Origin: Ligula intestinalis
Taxonomy: Eukaryota; Platyhelminthes; Cestoda; Diphyllobothriidea; Diphyllobothriidae
Length of the DNA stretch: 64,000 bases
Reading direction: 5' to 3'
Assembly: GCA_036362985.1 (NCBI GenBank)
Contig: JAYGXS010000004.1
Coordinates: 37,051,305-37,115,304, forward strand
Under the pieces are notes generated by a model that was not told the DNA's origin, did no database searches, and saw nothing but the letters and a program-made list of their open reading frames with translations. The position numbers were made by a program, and so were the translations under genes. This document shows, in pieces, positions 11,809 to 23,141 of this stretch (the stretch's first letter is position 1; each line of letters begins with the position of its first letter).

Positions 11809-11997
11809 TGTTAGTTCCGGCTGAACAAGTTTGGAATTCTCCACACCTTCTCCTACGAGACTTCCGATCGACCTACAAAAGGATTGTTCACGCTCTTCCG
11901 AAGGCTGTCCCCCTGCTCCCTAGAACGCCGACCGCTCTCCTTCACTCAAATGCTCACATTTTCACAGTGCATTTTCACATTTCGACCACCGTGACGG
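11808..11997 (+). repeat. 190-bp repeat copy 1, ends at the gap
   Basis: Nearly identical to 12,147-12,379: two substitutions and one 43-bp indel (absent here). Copy 1 stops at the last base before the N run. This could be a true duplication or two haplotypes placed in tandem by the assembler. Confidence 0.85.
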
Positions 11998-12007
11998 NNN
12001 NNNNNNN
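11998..12007. other. Assembly gap (10 N)
   Basis: Ten N bases; the true distance across them is unknown. A frame read through the gap is meaningless. Confidence 0.99.
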
Positions 12008-12146
12008 GGAAGTAGGGGATGTGGTGGTAGGGACACGAGCAGATACAAAACTATTTCCACTAGTGACTAGTAACATATTTTACATGAGCTGAGCGTAGGT
12101 GAATAAACAGAGCCGACGTGGACGGTACGTGGAAAATTGGCGGGCG

Positions 12147-12379
12147 GTGTTAGTTCCGGCTGAACAAGTTTGGAATTCTCCACACCTTCTCCTACGAGAC
12201 TTCCGATCGACCTACAAAATGATTGTTCACGCTCTTCCGAAGGCTGTCCCCCTGCTCCCTAGAACGCCAACCGCTCTCCTTCACTCAAATGCACATAAGT
12301 GAATACTGCCCTCTCCCCCGGTCTCAGCCCTTTGCTCACATTTTCACAGTGCATTTTCACATTTCGACCACCGTGACGG
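12147..12379 (+). repeat. 190-bp repeat copy 2, with 43 extra bp
   Basis: Second copy of the repeat at 11,808, with a 43-bp block at about 12,292-12,334 that copy 1 lacks. Confidence 0.85.
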
Positions 12380-12792
12380 GGCCCAGCGATGGCGAGCCAG
12401 CTGTCCGTTTTCCCTCCCCTTTTTTGACCCAGCAACCGCGGCTACTACGGTGACCACTCTTCAAGTCAACCCACCACCAACAGTGACTTCAAACCCTTAC
12501 AACCCCCCCCCCCTTTGCCGCAACAGTATTGTCTATGTTCACGTCCACCACCACCCCTTTTGGCGCTGGTGTATTCAGACCAATTGGAGCCCACAGGAAC
12601 TGCCTGCTGGAATCTTATAAAACCAGACGCACGCCCCCTGCTCTTGACTTTGATAATGCATTGTTACGGTTTGTGCATTTATATGTTACTATTCCTCTTA
12701 ATAGTACCGTACCACCTTGGTAGTTGTTATCACTGGTTTTTGGCGTACGCATGACTAATGCATACAGTCGGAGAAGGCAAAGGACGAAACAG

Positions 12793-12975
12793 TGCGGGTA
12801 AGGGTTATAGTACGGTTTAGGGTTAGGGGAAGGGTTAGGTTTATAGTTAGGGTAAGTCCTGGGGTTAGGGTTCAGGTAAGGGTTAGGGTAAGTATTAAGG
12901 TAAGGGTTAGGCTTAGGTTTAGATTTAGGCATAGGGTAAGGGTTATGGTTAGGGTAAGGATTATGTTTAGGTTGG
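12793..12975 (+). repeat. Degenerate telomere-like array
   Basis: About 180 bp of GGTTAGGG and GGTAAGG variants with irregular spacing. It resembles the TTAGGG telomere repeat of most animals, decayed inside a chromosome. The Pro/Asn-rich frame on the other strand (12615-13217) is a by-product of the repeat, not a gene. Confidence 0.7.
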
Positions 12976-13034
12976 GATAGTGATATTGCATGTAAAATGC
13001 CGCAACTTACTGTCTTACGGGAAGCGTTGGAGTA

Positions 13035-13095
13035 GGCATTTAAATATAAATAAGAACATATGTGCGCTTCCAATGAAACTCCTGCCGATTGCACT
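13035..13095 (-). repeat. Right arm of 59-bp inverted repeat
   Basis: Reverse copy of 11,717-11,775. Together the arms enclose the gap, the 190-bp repeats and both telomere-like tracts. Confidence 0.7.
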
Positions 13096-13654
13096 TTCAT
13101 AATAAATGACGAAGCTGGGGATGGGGGCAGGCGTGGTGACACGCGTAGGTGCAGGTTGATTCCTCCCCAGCCACTTGCACCTCTGGGTCTTTTTTCGGTA
13201 TAAGGAAAAGTACACATTTCTGTATGGTATTAAGAAAGAGATGTCATGTACGATCAATAAAATTTTGCAGTCAATTTGGGCCATCCAGTTTACATTACAG
13301 GAAGCATTAATAAATATATGTTGATTAGGTACTTTAGGAGAGAGCATTTCAAAATTTTAAAAATCGTAAAACAGGAGGGTTTTGTAAAGCTATAAACCAT
13401 CCCTTCTTTTATTAAGTAATTTAAAAAAGACCTAATATTCGACCCAGCGAATACGAGAAACAAGTTTTTCCCTGCTTTCCCTAAAATATACTGAAATCTA
13501 AAAGGGCATCGCAAAGCAACAGAACATTTTAAACACTCGTATGCCGTAGCTTTTACAATTCCGTTTTGGCATGCCACCGACGGTAGTTCTTAAAAAAAAT
13601 CGACATCATGAAGTGACTAGAGAATTTGCGGAATTTGCTTCACGATAGTTGATA

Positions 13655-13995
13655 ATTGGTCCCACGTAGAGTATGCCATCGAGGCATGGCGTCCGTGGTT
13701 CAAGAGTTATCATCAGCAGATGGAGCAAATGCAGGCGAGGGCTATGAAGTTGATTAGATTAGATTACACGCAACTACGCGGCAACTTTAATAAAACCTAC
13801 CGAATTGTCAGAGGCCGTGAGTGCGCCCTAGAATTCGATGACATCTGCTAATTGGCTCGGACGAATCACCTACGGGATCACCCCGTTAATCTTTACGGGG
13901 TGACGTTCGATGGAAAGCCTTCTCCCAGAGGGTGATTCGACCGCGGAAAGGACTCCCTGACGAGGTGGTCCTTTCAGAACTGGTTATGAAATAAC
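13655..13995 (+). pseudogene. LINE tail (CR1/Jockey-like RT C-terminus)
   Basis: Plus-strand reading gives VEYAIEAWRPWFKSYHQQ, then TYRIVRGRECALEF, LARTNHLRDHP and, after small breaks, RPRKGLPDEVVLSE. This order (LEYA..AW.P, YRI..G, F...R...WN.LP..VV) is the standard post-RT tail of CR1/Jockey-group non-LTR retrotransposons. In-frame stops and at least one frameshift are present; no RT catalytic box survives upstream. 5' truncation is usual for LINE insertions. Confidence 0.65.
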
Positions 13996-13999
13996 AATG

Positions 14000-16900
14000 C
14001 AAACTCGATTTCCATTTCCCTAGACACTTTTGTGCATATAACAAACACTGTCAGTAGTGGCAGTTTGCAACCAACGCACACGTTTCGCTGACGTTAACTC
14101 TACAGTTGTACTGTTGTTAAAGTTATGATTTTTTGCGATGATTCCTTTGCAAAGCAATGTGTGAAGATCTTTCGTTCGAAAAACATCTCAATAACGCCTG
14201 CTCGTCCATTTTTAAAGTTAGGAGATTGATATATGCAAATTTAGGTTTGTGCACAGCATATGCTGACTTTTCAATTGCTTGTTAGTTTAGTTGTCACACA
14301 CTTTCCACGATAAACCTAGTGACGGCTCGACTTCAGAAAATCTGTACCACAGGTTTTGAACCGCAATCGTTGCAGCAGTTTCGTAACCACCATTTGATTT
14401 GTCCAAATACTCGTCCAAATGTTCCACGCTGACACAGATACTGGCTTTAAAGCCTGCTTTCTAGTAGGCTGGCAACAGCATACAGAGGACAGCTGACGAC
14501 GAACGGAGCTATCTCAGCCCTCGGTGGATCGTTGCAGCGATAGTCGGCAACCCGCCTCTGCAATATTCTCCATATCAATATGCCTTCTGCAAAACTCCTA
14601 TAATTTTGTTGAAACGCCGTATTGCTTCAGGTTTCTTTTCAGGCCTTGTAGCGTATTGTAAAATTCCAAATGTATGTTCTTTCTGGCAGAATGTAGGCCC
14701 ATAAATCCTAAAATAAATAATGCTTGGCTTCTTAGAGGAACTATCGAGGAGGGTTAAGGCTAATAAAGTTAACATTAACCGCTTAGATCTTCCAGGCCCG
14801 GTTCCTTAAGAGATAAGGGAAGTATTGGAAAGGCCAGATTAGTAGGAAGGGTGTTTTCTGTGCAGATTGAAAGGAGAATAGTTTGTATGAGATTTGACTA
14901 TCAGAGCGCACGTCCAGCCGCGAGGCGGGCTAGGACCGAAGTCATGTCTAGCGGTGGCCATCGCCCATCTGCCCAGACGGATTGAGGTTACGCCATTGTG
15001 TTATGAGTCAAGATCTGGAAAACACGGTGCGTGCGTTCAGTCGCGCGTCAGTTTACGTCTAGCCCGAGGCACGCCGAAAACTGTCTTCGCGCGAGGTCCT
15101 ATGCTCTGTGGCGTCAAGGGTTAGGAGGGAGTTAGGCAGCTGCGGCCACTACAGAACTGTGCTCCACCTCGCGGGATGTAGCACTACGTTATTTCGTCCC
15201 CATTGAGATCTGAAGCGTTGCGAAACAGACTGCTGCTATCGAACTTATGAATCCAGCCCTTCAGAAGCAAAAGCAGAATATTGCCAACAGCCTTCAGTGC
15301 ACGGTTTATCCTTCATTCCACTCCGTTGTCTAGACGATTCCGAATTAATACTCGACATTCACAGAGGGATATGTAGGAGCTTTTACGCTGATATCTGCGT
15401 GAGTGCATCCAGGAAAGTCGCTGCGAGCAACTCATAAAGGTACACTTTCCACTGCACATCCTCCCACACAGTCACCTAATAGGGCGATCTGTTAGTCCTT
15501 AAACGTGCACCGCTGAAGCAGCCAGACCATCCCTTTGCCTACCCCTTCACAAAATCGTTTGGCCCTCTCAACGAAACTAAGCGCAGGATCTGCCATGGTC
15601 TTCTAAAAGGGGCTTGTCATAACTGCAAACCGACTGAGAATCGTGACTTACCAGTTAGTACGGATGACTGTGAATTGACAAATGTAACCTCACTAGTGCA
15701 TATACGTTTGCGTAAAATGCTGATCGGCTGGGATAATAACCTTAAAATTATGTTTACATATCCTGCGTTGGGACTGAAAGCCTTTCAATCCATGAAGTAA
15801 TATAAGCTACTATTAGAGGTCGATCACCACTGAGTGCAATTCACAAACGTCTACATGCCTCCACACCATAACCATCTCCCTACCTAGAATATTGGACTCT
15901 TTCGAAAAAAATCGGGGTGCTTCCATAGCTCTCCTAGATCATGATAAAAACTGAACTAACACATATCTTGGTCTAAGAAGGCATTTATGAGTGATACATG
16001 TTGTTACAAAGCAGGCGTAAAATACAGATGTAATTTGAAAGCGTCCCACAAATACGCTTGAACTTCTGTGGGCAATGAAGATGTGCTCAAAATGTATGAT
16101 TCTAGTGTAAGGGTTTCCGAGGCAAATCCTCGAAACCGGCTCGTGCTTCGCCTGTCGGAGAAAATAAGCATCCTATATACGGCTCTTCTTGCCATATGAA
16201 TATTGCATTCTGCAATTCTTTAGGAAGTATTTGGACAGAGGGTCGCATTAACGATCATGCAAGTGACTCACAAAATTGTTTGCGTCGAAAAAAGCAAAAA
16301 ATCAACCTCCTTTTTCGGTTAACAGGGGACTATGTTCGTATCGGCTTAGTGCCAGACATAAACTTCTTTGAAAAGTGAATAATTAAGAGCAATTACTTGC
16401 TTCCGAATGTAATTTTTTCCAACTAAAAGGCATAAAAACGGGTTGGAAAGTAGAACACTATGGTAAGGAAACTACTTTGGAATTCAATTCCCTGCAAGTC
16501 ACTTTGAAAGCCACATCGAAATATTTTTTTCCAATTCTGAGGCCAAACTGTTGATAACGCATCAAGCAACTCAACCACGGATGAAAGTCCGGTAAAAGAC
16601 GGAGAATCTAAGCTAAATCATAATATTCTGTTTGATGTGTGCGGAATCCTGCGATGACGTCCGATGCGTCGGCGGCCAACAATGGGGACTGCACCGAAAG
16701 CATCGAATCATGCCTCAGAGTGAACGTAGGGTTTCTTTGTCCTCTGTGTGGTTGGATAACCAGATGCAGATAGCCCACATGTTTGTCCCAAAACTGTCCG
16801 GCAAAAAGTCGCTGGACAGAAGTAATTTTACTAACATTCTGAGCAAATTGAGGTCATCTTCCAACTTTCCCGAGGTCTTAGCCCATACATAAATGCGGAA

Positions 16901-17700
16901 ACCGCTAGGTGTGCGCATCTTCTGCGCGCATGGGAACGGCGTAATAATCTATGCCACAAACCGTACAGCCAATCTCACTGTCAAAAATCTGGTTGTTGAT
17001 TGAACACAACACATTTTGACTAAAACTACACAACGTAATAGTAGAAAACTCCTTCCCATGCCCTTGAAGCCCCCGCCTGTCAGGTGGGAAAAGAAGATTC
17101 TGGTAGTTTGAAAGGTTCGTACATCATACAGCCCATGAATATCTCAGGGCAAAGCTGTTTATGTCGCCTTCGTTATCAGGAAAAGCCTATCAATACAACT
17201 GGTCTGCCTTGCAGAGGGAATCATTACTCGAGTCAGGGCCACGATGTTCCCACTACACAAAGAGAAGTGTGCCACAATTATCCACACCCAACGACAAGCC
17301 ACAGTCTTTTCAAGTTAATATTCTACCAAGATTTGCAAGTCTCCTTTTAAAACTGGACCGAAAGCAACAAACTAACCGACAGCAAAATTGCATAAATCAT
17401 CCAGTAGGTCATCATGTGACAAGTATTGCCAGCGTATTTAAAATCGGCGAGACGTCATATGCGAGTATTTGCACATCCTAGCTCTTCGTTCCGATCAAAT
17501 ATGGTCATACAAACTGAAGCAGCAGCACGTGCGTGACGCACACGAGCTGAGACTTTCACACCATAGTGACCACTTCTTCCAGTTGGCAGACAGACTTGCG
17601 CGGAGCAAAGAAGATGCAGGAGAAAATAAGGTACCCTTCCTCACACTGAACGAGTGAACTCCTCAAAATCATACATCGAGCAAGCATGAAACTCAAAAAG
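14000..17700. other. No recognisable gene
   Basis: Frames of 60-106 codons occur on both strands (for example 16632-16892 and 17161-17481, +) without known motifs or splice logic. The GC-rich patch near 14.9-15.1 kb accounts for one of them. Nothing else seen. Confidence 0.35.
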
Positions 17701-17739
17701 AAGAAGCTGCGGTTGCTATAACAGGGCATTTATTGGCCT

Positions 17740-17773
17740 GACTTTTCGGGGTCTCGCTCGAATCCACCCTCAG
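17740..17773 (-). ncRNA. PLE family A hammerhead motif (N19), sense at PLE tail
   Basis: Minus strand: CTCTCT, CTGAGGG (5 of 7), 19 nt, GAAAAGTC, AGGCCAATAAA. Spacing and flanks match the copy at 6,797. It lies downstream of the PLE tail at 17.87-18.08 kb. Confidence 0.5.
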
Positions 17774-17867
17774 AGAGAGTTGCAGAAAATGTTAATAGAA
17801 GGCACAGTATTTATAGAGTCTGGTCACCAGGCAACCGCACACATACTGCAGTTAGGAGTCCTCGAGT

Positions 17868-18080
17868 TCATTGCTGGGAGTCGTTTTTGGTGCGATGGTT
17901 TCCTTTTCGTCCGTATCCGAGTCGTAAATCACCGTGATTACATCTCCAATGTCGGCTCGTAGTGTGCCCTACAAATGCTGCACCAGTTGTGACCACTTTC
18001 ACCCTCCTAAATAACGGTTTATGATGCTGAGTAAGAGAGAGATCAGGCCAATAAAGTTCATGTTCCAGCGATCGTACCAT
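17868..18080 (-). pseudogene. PLE family A C-terminal tail, decayed
   Basis: Nucleotide similarity to 6,919-7,060: both read antisense through TTACATC, CGAGTC and GCTGGGA(G/T)T blocks in the same order. The reading frame is broken. Only the tail and the hammerhead remain. Confidence 0.45.
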
Positions 18081-20549
18081 CTCCTGCTTAACTGCTTTCT
18101 GTACCTAGCCTGCTCGCTCCTATCAGAGCACAAAACTATCGTGACACACAGAATGGCAGCCGACGCACTACAACTGTCCTTGGAGCTAAATACAGATAGC
18201 GCGCAGTGTTAACCCCTCAGTACGCTCACCATGACTCTCTCGTCCATGCCAATTCCGGGATAACTCACCGACACTTGGTACATGCGTAGGTGGAGTCCTA
18301 ACGAAAGTGCATCATGCACCTAACACCCGTCCGTTTTAAATTGTCTTGCTATTGAAATGCGATCGGTGTAGAGATTGCGTCTGAGGTCGATGCAAATCAG
18401 GTCTGCTGCTCGGTAAATGAGCACCATGCGCACGCCAGCACTGCCTTTGCTTTGTAATTACTCGTAGACGTCGTCGCTTTTGACGTCTAAACAAGCCAGG
18501 AGTTGAGCTGCGAATATGGTTGACAACGTGAGCAGTACTTGGAGACGGACTTGTCCAGTAGATTTACGTTGCCTTGTAGCGTATCGGACGATGAATTTTT
18601 GCGTCGGATTAGTTCATATCTAGAGACAGGTATACCAGGAGGCCCTCAAATATTTAAATATATTGAACCGAGACTGATATTTTAGTAGTATGTTTTGCAA
18701 GCAAGCTCACTATCTTTATTACAATGACGAACGTTTCAATACCCTTTTCTGCAGAAAAACGAACCCTGCTGGATTGCTGCTTCCACACCCTAGTAGGCTC
18801 GATTAGCACTACACTTCTGGTGAAAATTTTTGTCATCATGCTCACAAAGCTGTCCTTGTCATGGAGAAATGTCCCTGAGAAACCCTGCCATCAGGCACTG
18901 ATTCGACGTAGTAACGCACCAGTTTAGTTGACACAGGGCTCCAAATGCTTCACTTTTCACATAAAACTATCAAGTTTTTCATCAGTTTTGGCTTTTTTTC
19001 TGGTACAGAGTAAACAGGCAGTCTGTCAATGTCAGAAACATCTCGAGTGCACCAACAATTGCTGAAGTCGAAGGGTAGTTTCTGTCGGACCATTTAGATA
19101 GGTGAAAACCCACCGGCTGGTTTTTTAACTAAGTGATCTAAATAATACTATACTGTACTGACCTAGCTGTGCCTATATCGATCCTTTTTTAAATGTAAGC
19201 AGACTATCTAAAACACGAGCCATAACTTCAGCCCGTTTTTTTCCCTTAGCAGTCCCGATTTTTTCCTTTATTACCCCTGCGACATATTCGTGCTAATGCG
19301 CATCTTTAGAAGAGTTGCTGGAAGCAAACCCAGTCCATGTCAAGTTAAATAGAGTGGTCCTTACATGAGATCTTAAAAGTGCTATAATCTAAGAGCCAGT
19401 ATCAGCGTCACCCGTTCATTTTGCCGTGGGTATGCCTATTGGTCTGTTTTGATGGCAAAGTGTGTGTTATTGCAACAATGACTGGAGCCTCAGCTGGCTA
19501 ACAGGCACATGTATAACTCCCAGCAGTTATTGTGACCGCTAAAACAAACGAAAACGAGAACCAGATTCACTAATTCTTCTTTTTGGGGAAAACACACAGT
19601 GGGCATTTCTGATAAAAGTTAAACCTACAGATTAAAATATGTAGACATGGAATCTGTTGAACATCACAGATTTTATGTCTACTAACCAAATCAAGCAGTA
19701 TTTGACCCAAAGATGACATGTTAAATCCAATAAATACGACGGCTGTTTTTAAAAACTTGTGCCGTATAGCAGTTTTTAGGTTGTACCGTACAAGGCTACA
19801 TACTGAGAAATATACACAACTTCAAAATGTAGCAGGTAAACAATATATCATAGTCACATAAGCAAAGAAACGTCGATTTCATTCGGAAGCATTCTAAAAT
19901 GATTTTTGAACACAAACAGCAGACTCTTAAAAATTGCATTCCCCTGACAACGAAATTCGCAACGTGGGTCTAACACTGCTACCTAAGGTTACTCCTGGCC
20001 AGGAGGGACCGGACCCGAGCGGCGTGCTAAAACACCCGCTCGAGCATACTGTGCTGTCTAACTATTCTAATCGTGTAAGTACCTGCATCGGGATGAGGTA
20101 GGGAACTGGAGTTGTATACTCCAAACCTTGATTGACGAAACGATGCATCACGTTAGCGATGTCGTCCGTCTCTTATTCTGCCACTAAGTCAACTAACTGC
20201 TGCCTCGCATCGACTTCAAACATCAGTGGAGCATGAGTGAATCTCCATCATTATGAGCTCAATCTACGTTCACAAGTGTCGGTACCAATGTATCCCGTTG
20301 TTGCTTCGGTAAATTTCACTGGTGTGTAATGGTCCAACTCCGAGTGCACGTTTCAATGTTGAGGCACTCACCTCTTACAATGGCTTGCACGTGCGCTCTA
20401 GTACTACCCAACCCGGGTTGCCCTAACTGACCGCCTTAGCTATTAAGCCCGAAATCGTGAACCCATTACTGCCACATTCATCTGCTCTTAAATTGTTTCG
20501 TAGATTATTCTACGAGCAATTGAATAAAACAGAAACGGGTTCACCGATT
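18081..20549. other. No recognisable gene
   Basis: AT-rich non-coding DNA. The longest frames (about 65 codons near 18.7 kb) have no motif. A few short perfect hairpins are unremarkable. Confidence 0.4.
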
Positions 20550-21128
20550 TCGGAACACTTAACCGAGACGGTCCTACAACGGTTAGAGTAGCTGGTCTTC
20601 CAACACCACAGGCCATAATTCTGGGCGCGGTGTGTGGATGATACATTCGTAGCCATCAAAAAGGATTAGGTGTTCACATTTAAAGAACGTCTCAACAGCG
20701 TCTTTCTGGACACATGATTTACGATGAAGGATGAAAAAACAACCAGTTAGCCTTCCTTGATGTCGCAAAGATTGTGATTGTCTGAAGACCAAAGTATTCA
20801 GATAAGCGCGGAAATACGATGTAAGTAGTGGACTTCAAAAGCAACAACTCAATCAACCACAAACGCAGTTGCGTAAGGACTTTTCATCGGCGTTTTAAGA
20901 CGCACTACAGTGATCCAGAAGAAAAAATTGCATGAATACAATATCTTCAATGGGTTTTCAGAGAAAATGGCTACTAGCGCAATTTCGTCAACCGGTGCAT
21001 GCACAAACAAAATGGGCAATAAAATCCCACCGACCGCAAATTTTGGCGGGTAATCTCAAACAACCAAACGTCTTGCAACATTTGGAGTTGGAGTCACACA
21101 CAGACCGGGAGCAACTATATGCCATCTG

Positions 21129-21244
21129 ACAAGAAGACGATTCGATTGCTGGGACTCCACTTTTATTCACCTGACGTTTCGAGATCCGTCGCGGATTCAT
21201 CATCAAAGACATAGTCAAAGAGCGGTAGAAGAAACAGGTTGCTG
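21129..21244 (-). mobile_element. Short antisense PLE tail inserted in the PLE
   Basis: About 116 bp absent from the homologous PLE at 46.37 kb. It is flanked by a 14-bp target-site duplication, CTATATGCCATCTG at 21,115 and CTATAAGCCATCTG at 21,245 (one mismatch). On the minus strand it contains a hammerhead motif and the short sequence that follows it in other PLE copies, ending in a CTTCTT run. This is a heavily 5'-truncated PLE end in reverse orientation. Confidence 0.65.
21173..21206 (-). ncRNA. PLE-type hammerhead motif (N19)
   Basis: Minus strand: GTCT, TTGATGA (6 of 7), 19 nt with ATCC...GGAT pairing, GAAACGTC, AGGTG. The second box is perfect. Lies within the short inserted PLE tail. 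Confidence 0.6.
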
Positions 21245-21492
21245 CTATAAGCCATCTGCTAATGAAACCAAAAGGCCAACTGCCATAGCAAAAAACACCT
21301 GGAGTCGTCTTTGTGATCCAGTGCAGTTGCGGACAGAGCAACTACATTTGCGAAACTGGAAGACATCTTAAGACGCGAATTGCCGAACACGTGGCACCAG
21401 TACGGGGAAAGAACGCAAATTCTCAATTTGTGACTAATTCAAAGAGACCTGGCCACATATTCCAATTAAATGATGTCCAACTTCTCATGAGA

Positions 21493-21496
21493 AGGG
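21493..21496 (+). repeat. Gypsy target-site duplication AGGG (left)
   Basis: AGGG here and at 26,886-26,889 directly flank TG...CA LTR ends. Taking out one copy and the element rejoins the PLE reading frame (MRR to DNRV), which confirms the boundary. Confidence 0.85.
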
Positions 21497-22024
21497 TGTG
21501 GGCTCTTGGCCCTACTTACGTGTTGTTTAAATTTATCAATAACCAAGTTTGTTAAAAACTAAATACAACACTTTTTGTTTCACACTTTCGGTTTTGACGC
21601 GTGCTAGCAACTAACTTGCTTATCACCCTCCACAGCCCAATTCTCTCCTCACCTGCCGCTGTTTATTTTGCCCTTCAACGACACCTCTCTGGTGATCACT
21701 CTCGGGCTCCAGGAGAATCCAGCGACAATTCGCAAACGAGTTTTCTCCCCATTTTGCAACTCACAGCCCAACGAACTTGGATCCAGTTCTCGCAGAGTTA
21801 TCCTTTGGCAAGTCGACTACTTGACTACTGCCGACTAGGATCGTGAAGGATCTAAGTGAGTTGTATCATTTCTAATCTTCATCGTCAATCTTTTTACTGG
21901 ACTTTACAACTTTTCCACTAGAATAGTCTGGTAAATCCCTTATTAGCAGTTAGTCTACCCTCGAAAGTTTTCATCGCGTATTTGCTAAGACGTTTTGTAT
22001 ATTTGTAGTGATAAAGCCTCTACA
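21497..22024 (+). repeat. 5' LTR
   Basis: 528 bp, TGTGGG start and CTACA end. Promoter, transcript start and poly(A) signals should lie here; I see no canonical TATA box that I would call. Confidence 0.93.
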
Positions 22025-22028
22025 AATT

Positions 22029-22039
22029 TGGTGACCCCG
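22029..22039 (+). promoter_or_regulatory. Primer binding site (Trp-tRNA type)
   Basis: TGGTGACCCCG, 4 nt after the LTR end, complementary to the CCA end of a tRNA. The 11 bases equal the start of the Trp-tRNA primer site known from avian retroviruses; CsRn1-type elements are also reported to use tRNA-Trp. Confidence 0.75.
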
Positions 22040-22121
22040 TTTCTATTGTTATCCACGTCTTATTATTTATTCCATTCACCTTTTTTTTCCGTTTGAATCT
22101 GCCGTTCATAAATTTTTCACC

Positions 22122-23141
22122 ATGGGCGACGAATACCACCCATTTCACGATTGCGACGACGATGACGCTGGTTCTAACAACTCGTGTGCACCATCTGCTC
22201 ACGACGAGCCGCAGGCTTTTCAGATATCTATTAAGCTTCCACCTTACGAAGTGCGTGAACCGACAGTCTGGTTCAAACAGATCGAAGCTGTTTTCGCCTC
22301 ACGTCAGATTACTGGCGAGCGTTCGCGTTACGCGTACGTCGTGCAGTACTTACCGTTCGACATCGCTTTCGCCGTTCAGGATCTCCTTGATCCTATCCCT
22401 AAAGTCAAACCTTACTCTAGCTTAAAAAAGGCTATTCTCGAACGTACGGCACAATCTGCCGACAGCAAACTTCGTCAACTCCTCAGCAACGTCGAGCTTG
22501 GCGACCAAACCCCCTCCGCTCTAATGCGCCACATGCGTCACCTGCTTGCTGGTCGCACCTTAGATGATTCTATTTTTCGTCGCATTTGGATGGATAAATT
22601 ACCCCATTCAATGCAACAAGTACTCGCCCTACTCGATGATGATGTTCCGCTGACCAAACTCGCGGAGCACGCAGACCGCATCCAACAATGTTACCCCGGT
22701 ACTAGTTCGTACGCCGTAAAGCAAGCCTCGACCTCAGTACCTCAGCATGCCGTCTCCCAGGTTTCGGCCTCACGATCCGACCGTAAACCTGACAGCCGTA
22801 CACAGCGAAAGTCCACTAAATCGCTTGGTACCTCATCCTCACGGTCTACTTCACCCACTCAACTGATTCGAGACGTTACAGACCACAGAGATGACGACCT
22901 GCAGGATCTTAAAGATACTGTGAGGTTATTGTGCTCTCAAGTGAGCACGATGTGTTCCACCTTCAACCGGCTTCAAACCGGTCGTCCCTCTTCAAGCCGC
23001 AACCGCTCTAACTCAAAAGAGCGTGCAGACGACAAAGTCTGCTGGTACCACCGAACATTCGGCCCGGATGCTATTAAATGCGTCCCGCCTTGTTATTATG
23101 CTCGACGTTCACGTTCGGGAAACGGCGCCGCCAGCCAGTAA
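22122..23141 (+). CDS. gag: Gag (capsid and nucleocapsid) of the Gypsy element
   Basis: 339 codons; the ATG sits in a good initiation context (ACCATGG) and is the first in frame. An acidic N-terminus (residues 1-30) is followed by a capsid-like helical region (about 40-190, with [15 protein letters not shown] and [20 protein letters not shown]), a Ser/Arg-rich linker (about 205-260), a short possible coiled coil (about 265-285) and a C-terminal zinc finger, Cys307, His310, Cys320, Cys324 (CX2HX9CX3C). Gag packages the element RNA into cytoplasmic particles; the finger binds RNA. It ends in TAA at 23139-23141, 64 nt into the overlap with the pol frame. A -1 frameshift signal at 23,117 would allow a Gag-Pol fusion. 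No internal stop, so it looks functional. Confidence 0.92.
   Translation: MGDEYHPFHDCDDDDAGSNNSCAPSAHDEPQAFQISIKLPPYEVREPTVWFKQIEAVFASRQITGERSRYAYVVQYLPFDIAFAVQDLLDPIPKVKPYSSLKKAILERTAQSADSKLRQLLSNVELGDQTPSALMRHMRHLLAGRTLDDSIFRRIWMDKLPHSMQQVLALLDDDVPLTKLAEHADRIQQCYPGTSSYAVKQASTSVPQHAVSQVSASRSDRKPDSRTQRKSTKSLGTSSSRSTSPTQLIRDVTDHRDDDLQDLKDTVRLLCSQVSTMCSTFNRLQTGRPSSSRNRSNSKERADDKVCWYHRTFGPDAIKCVPPCYYARRSRSGNGAASQ

Noticed and set aside
11808..12092. Open frame across the N gap
   Set aside because: It runs through ten undetermined bases.
12615..13217. 200-codon minus-strand frame rich in Pro, Asn and Tyr
   Set aside because: It is the antisense reading of the telomere-like tract; the repeat explains the composition.
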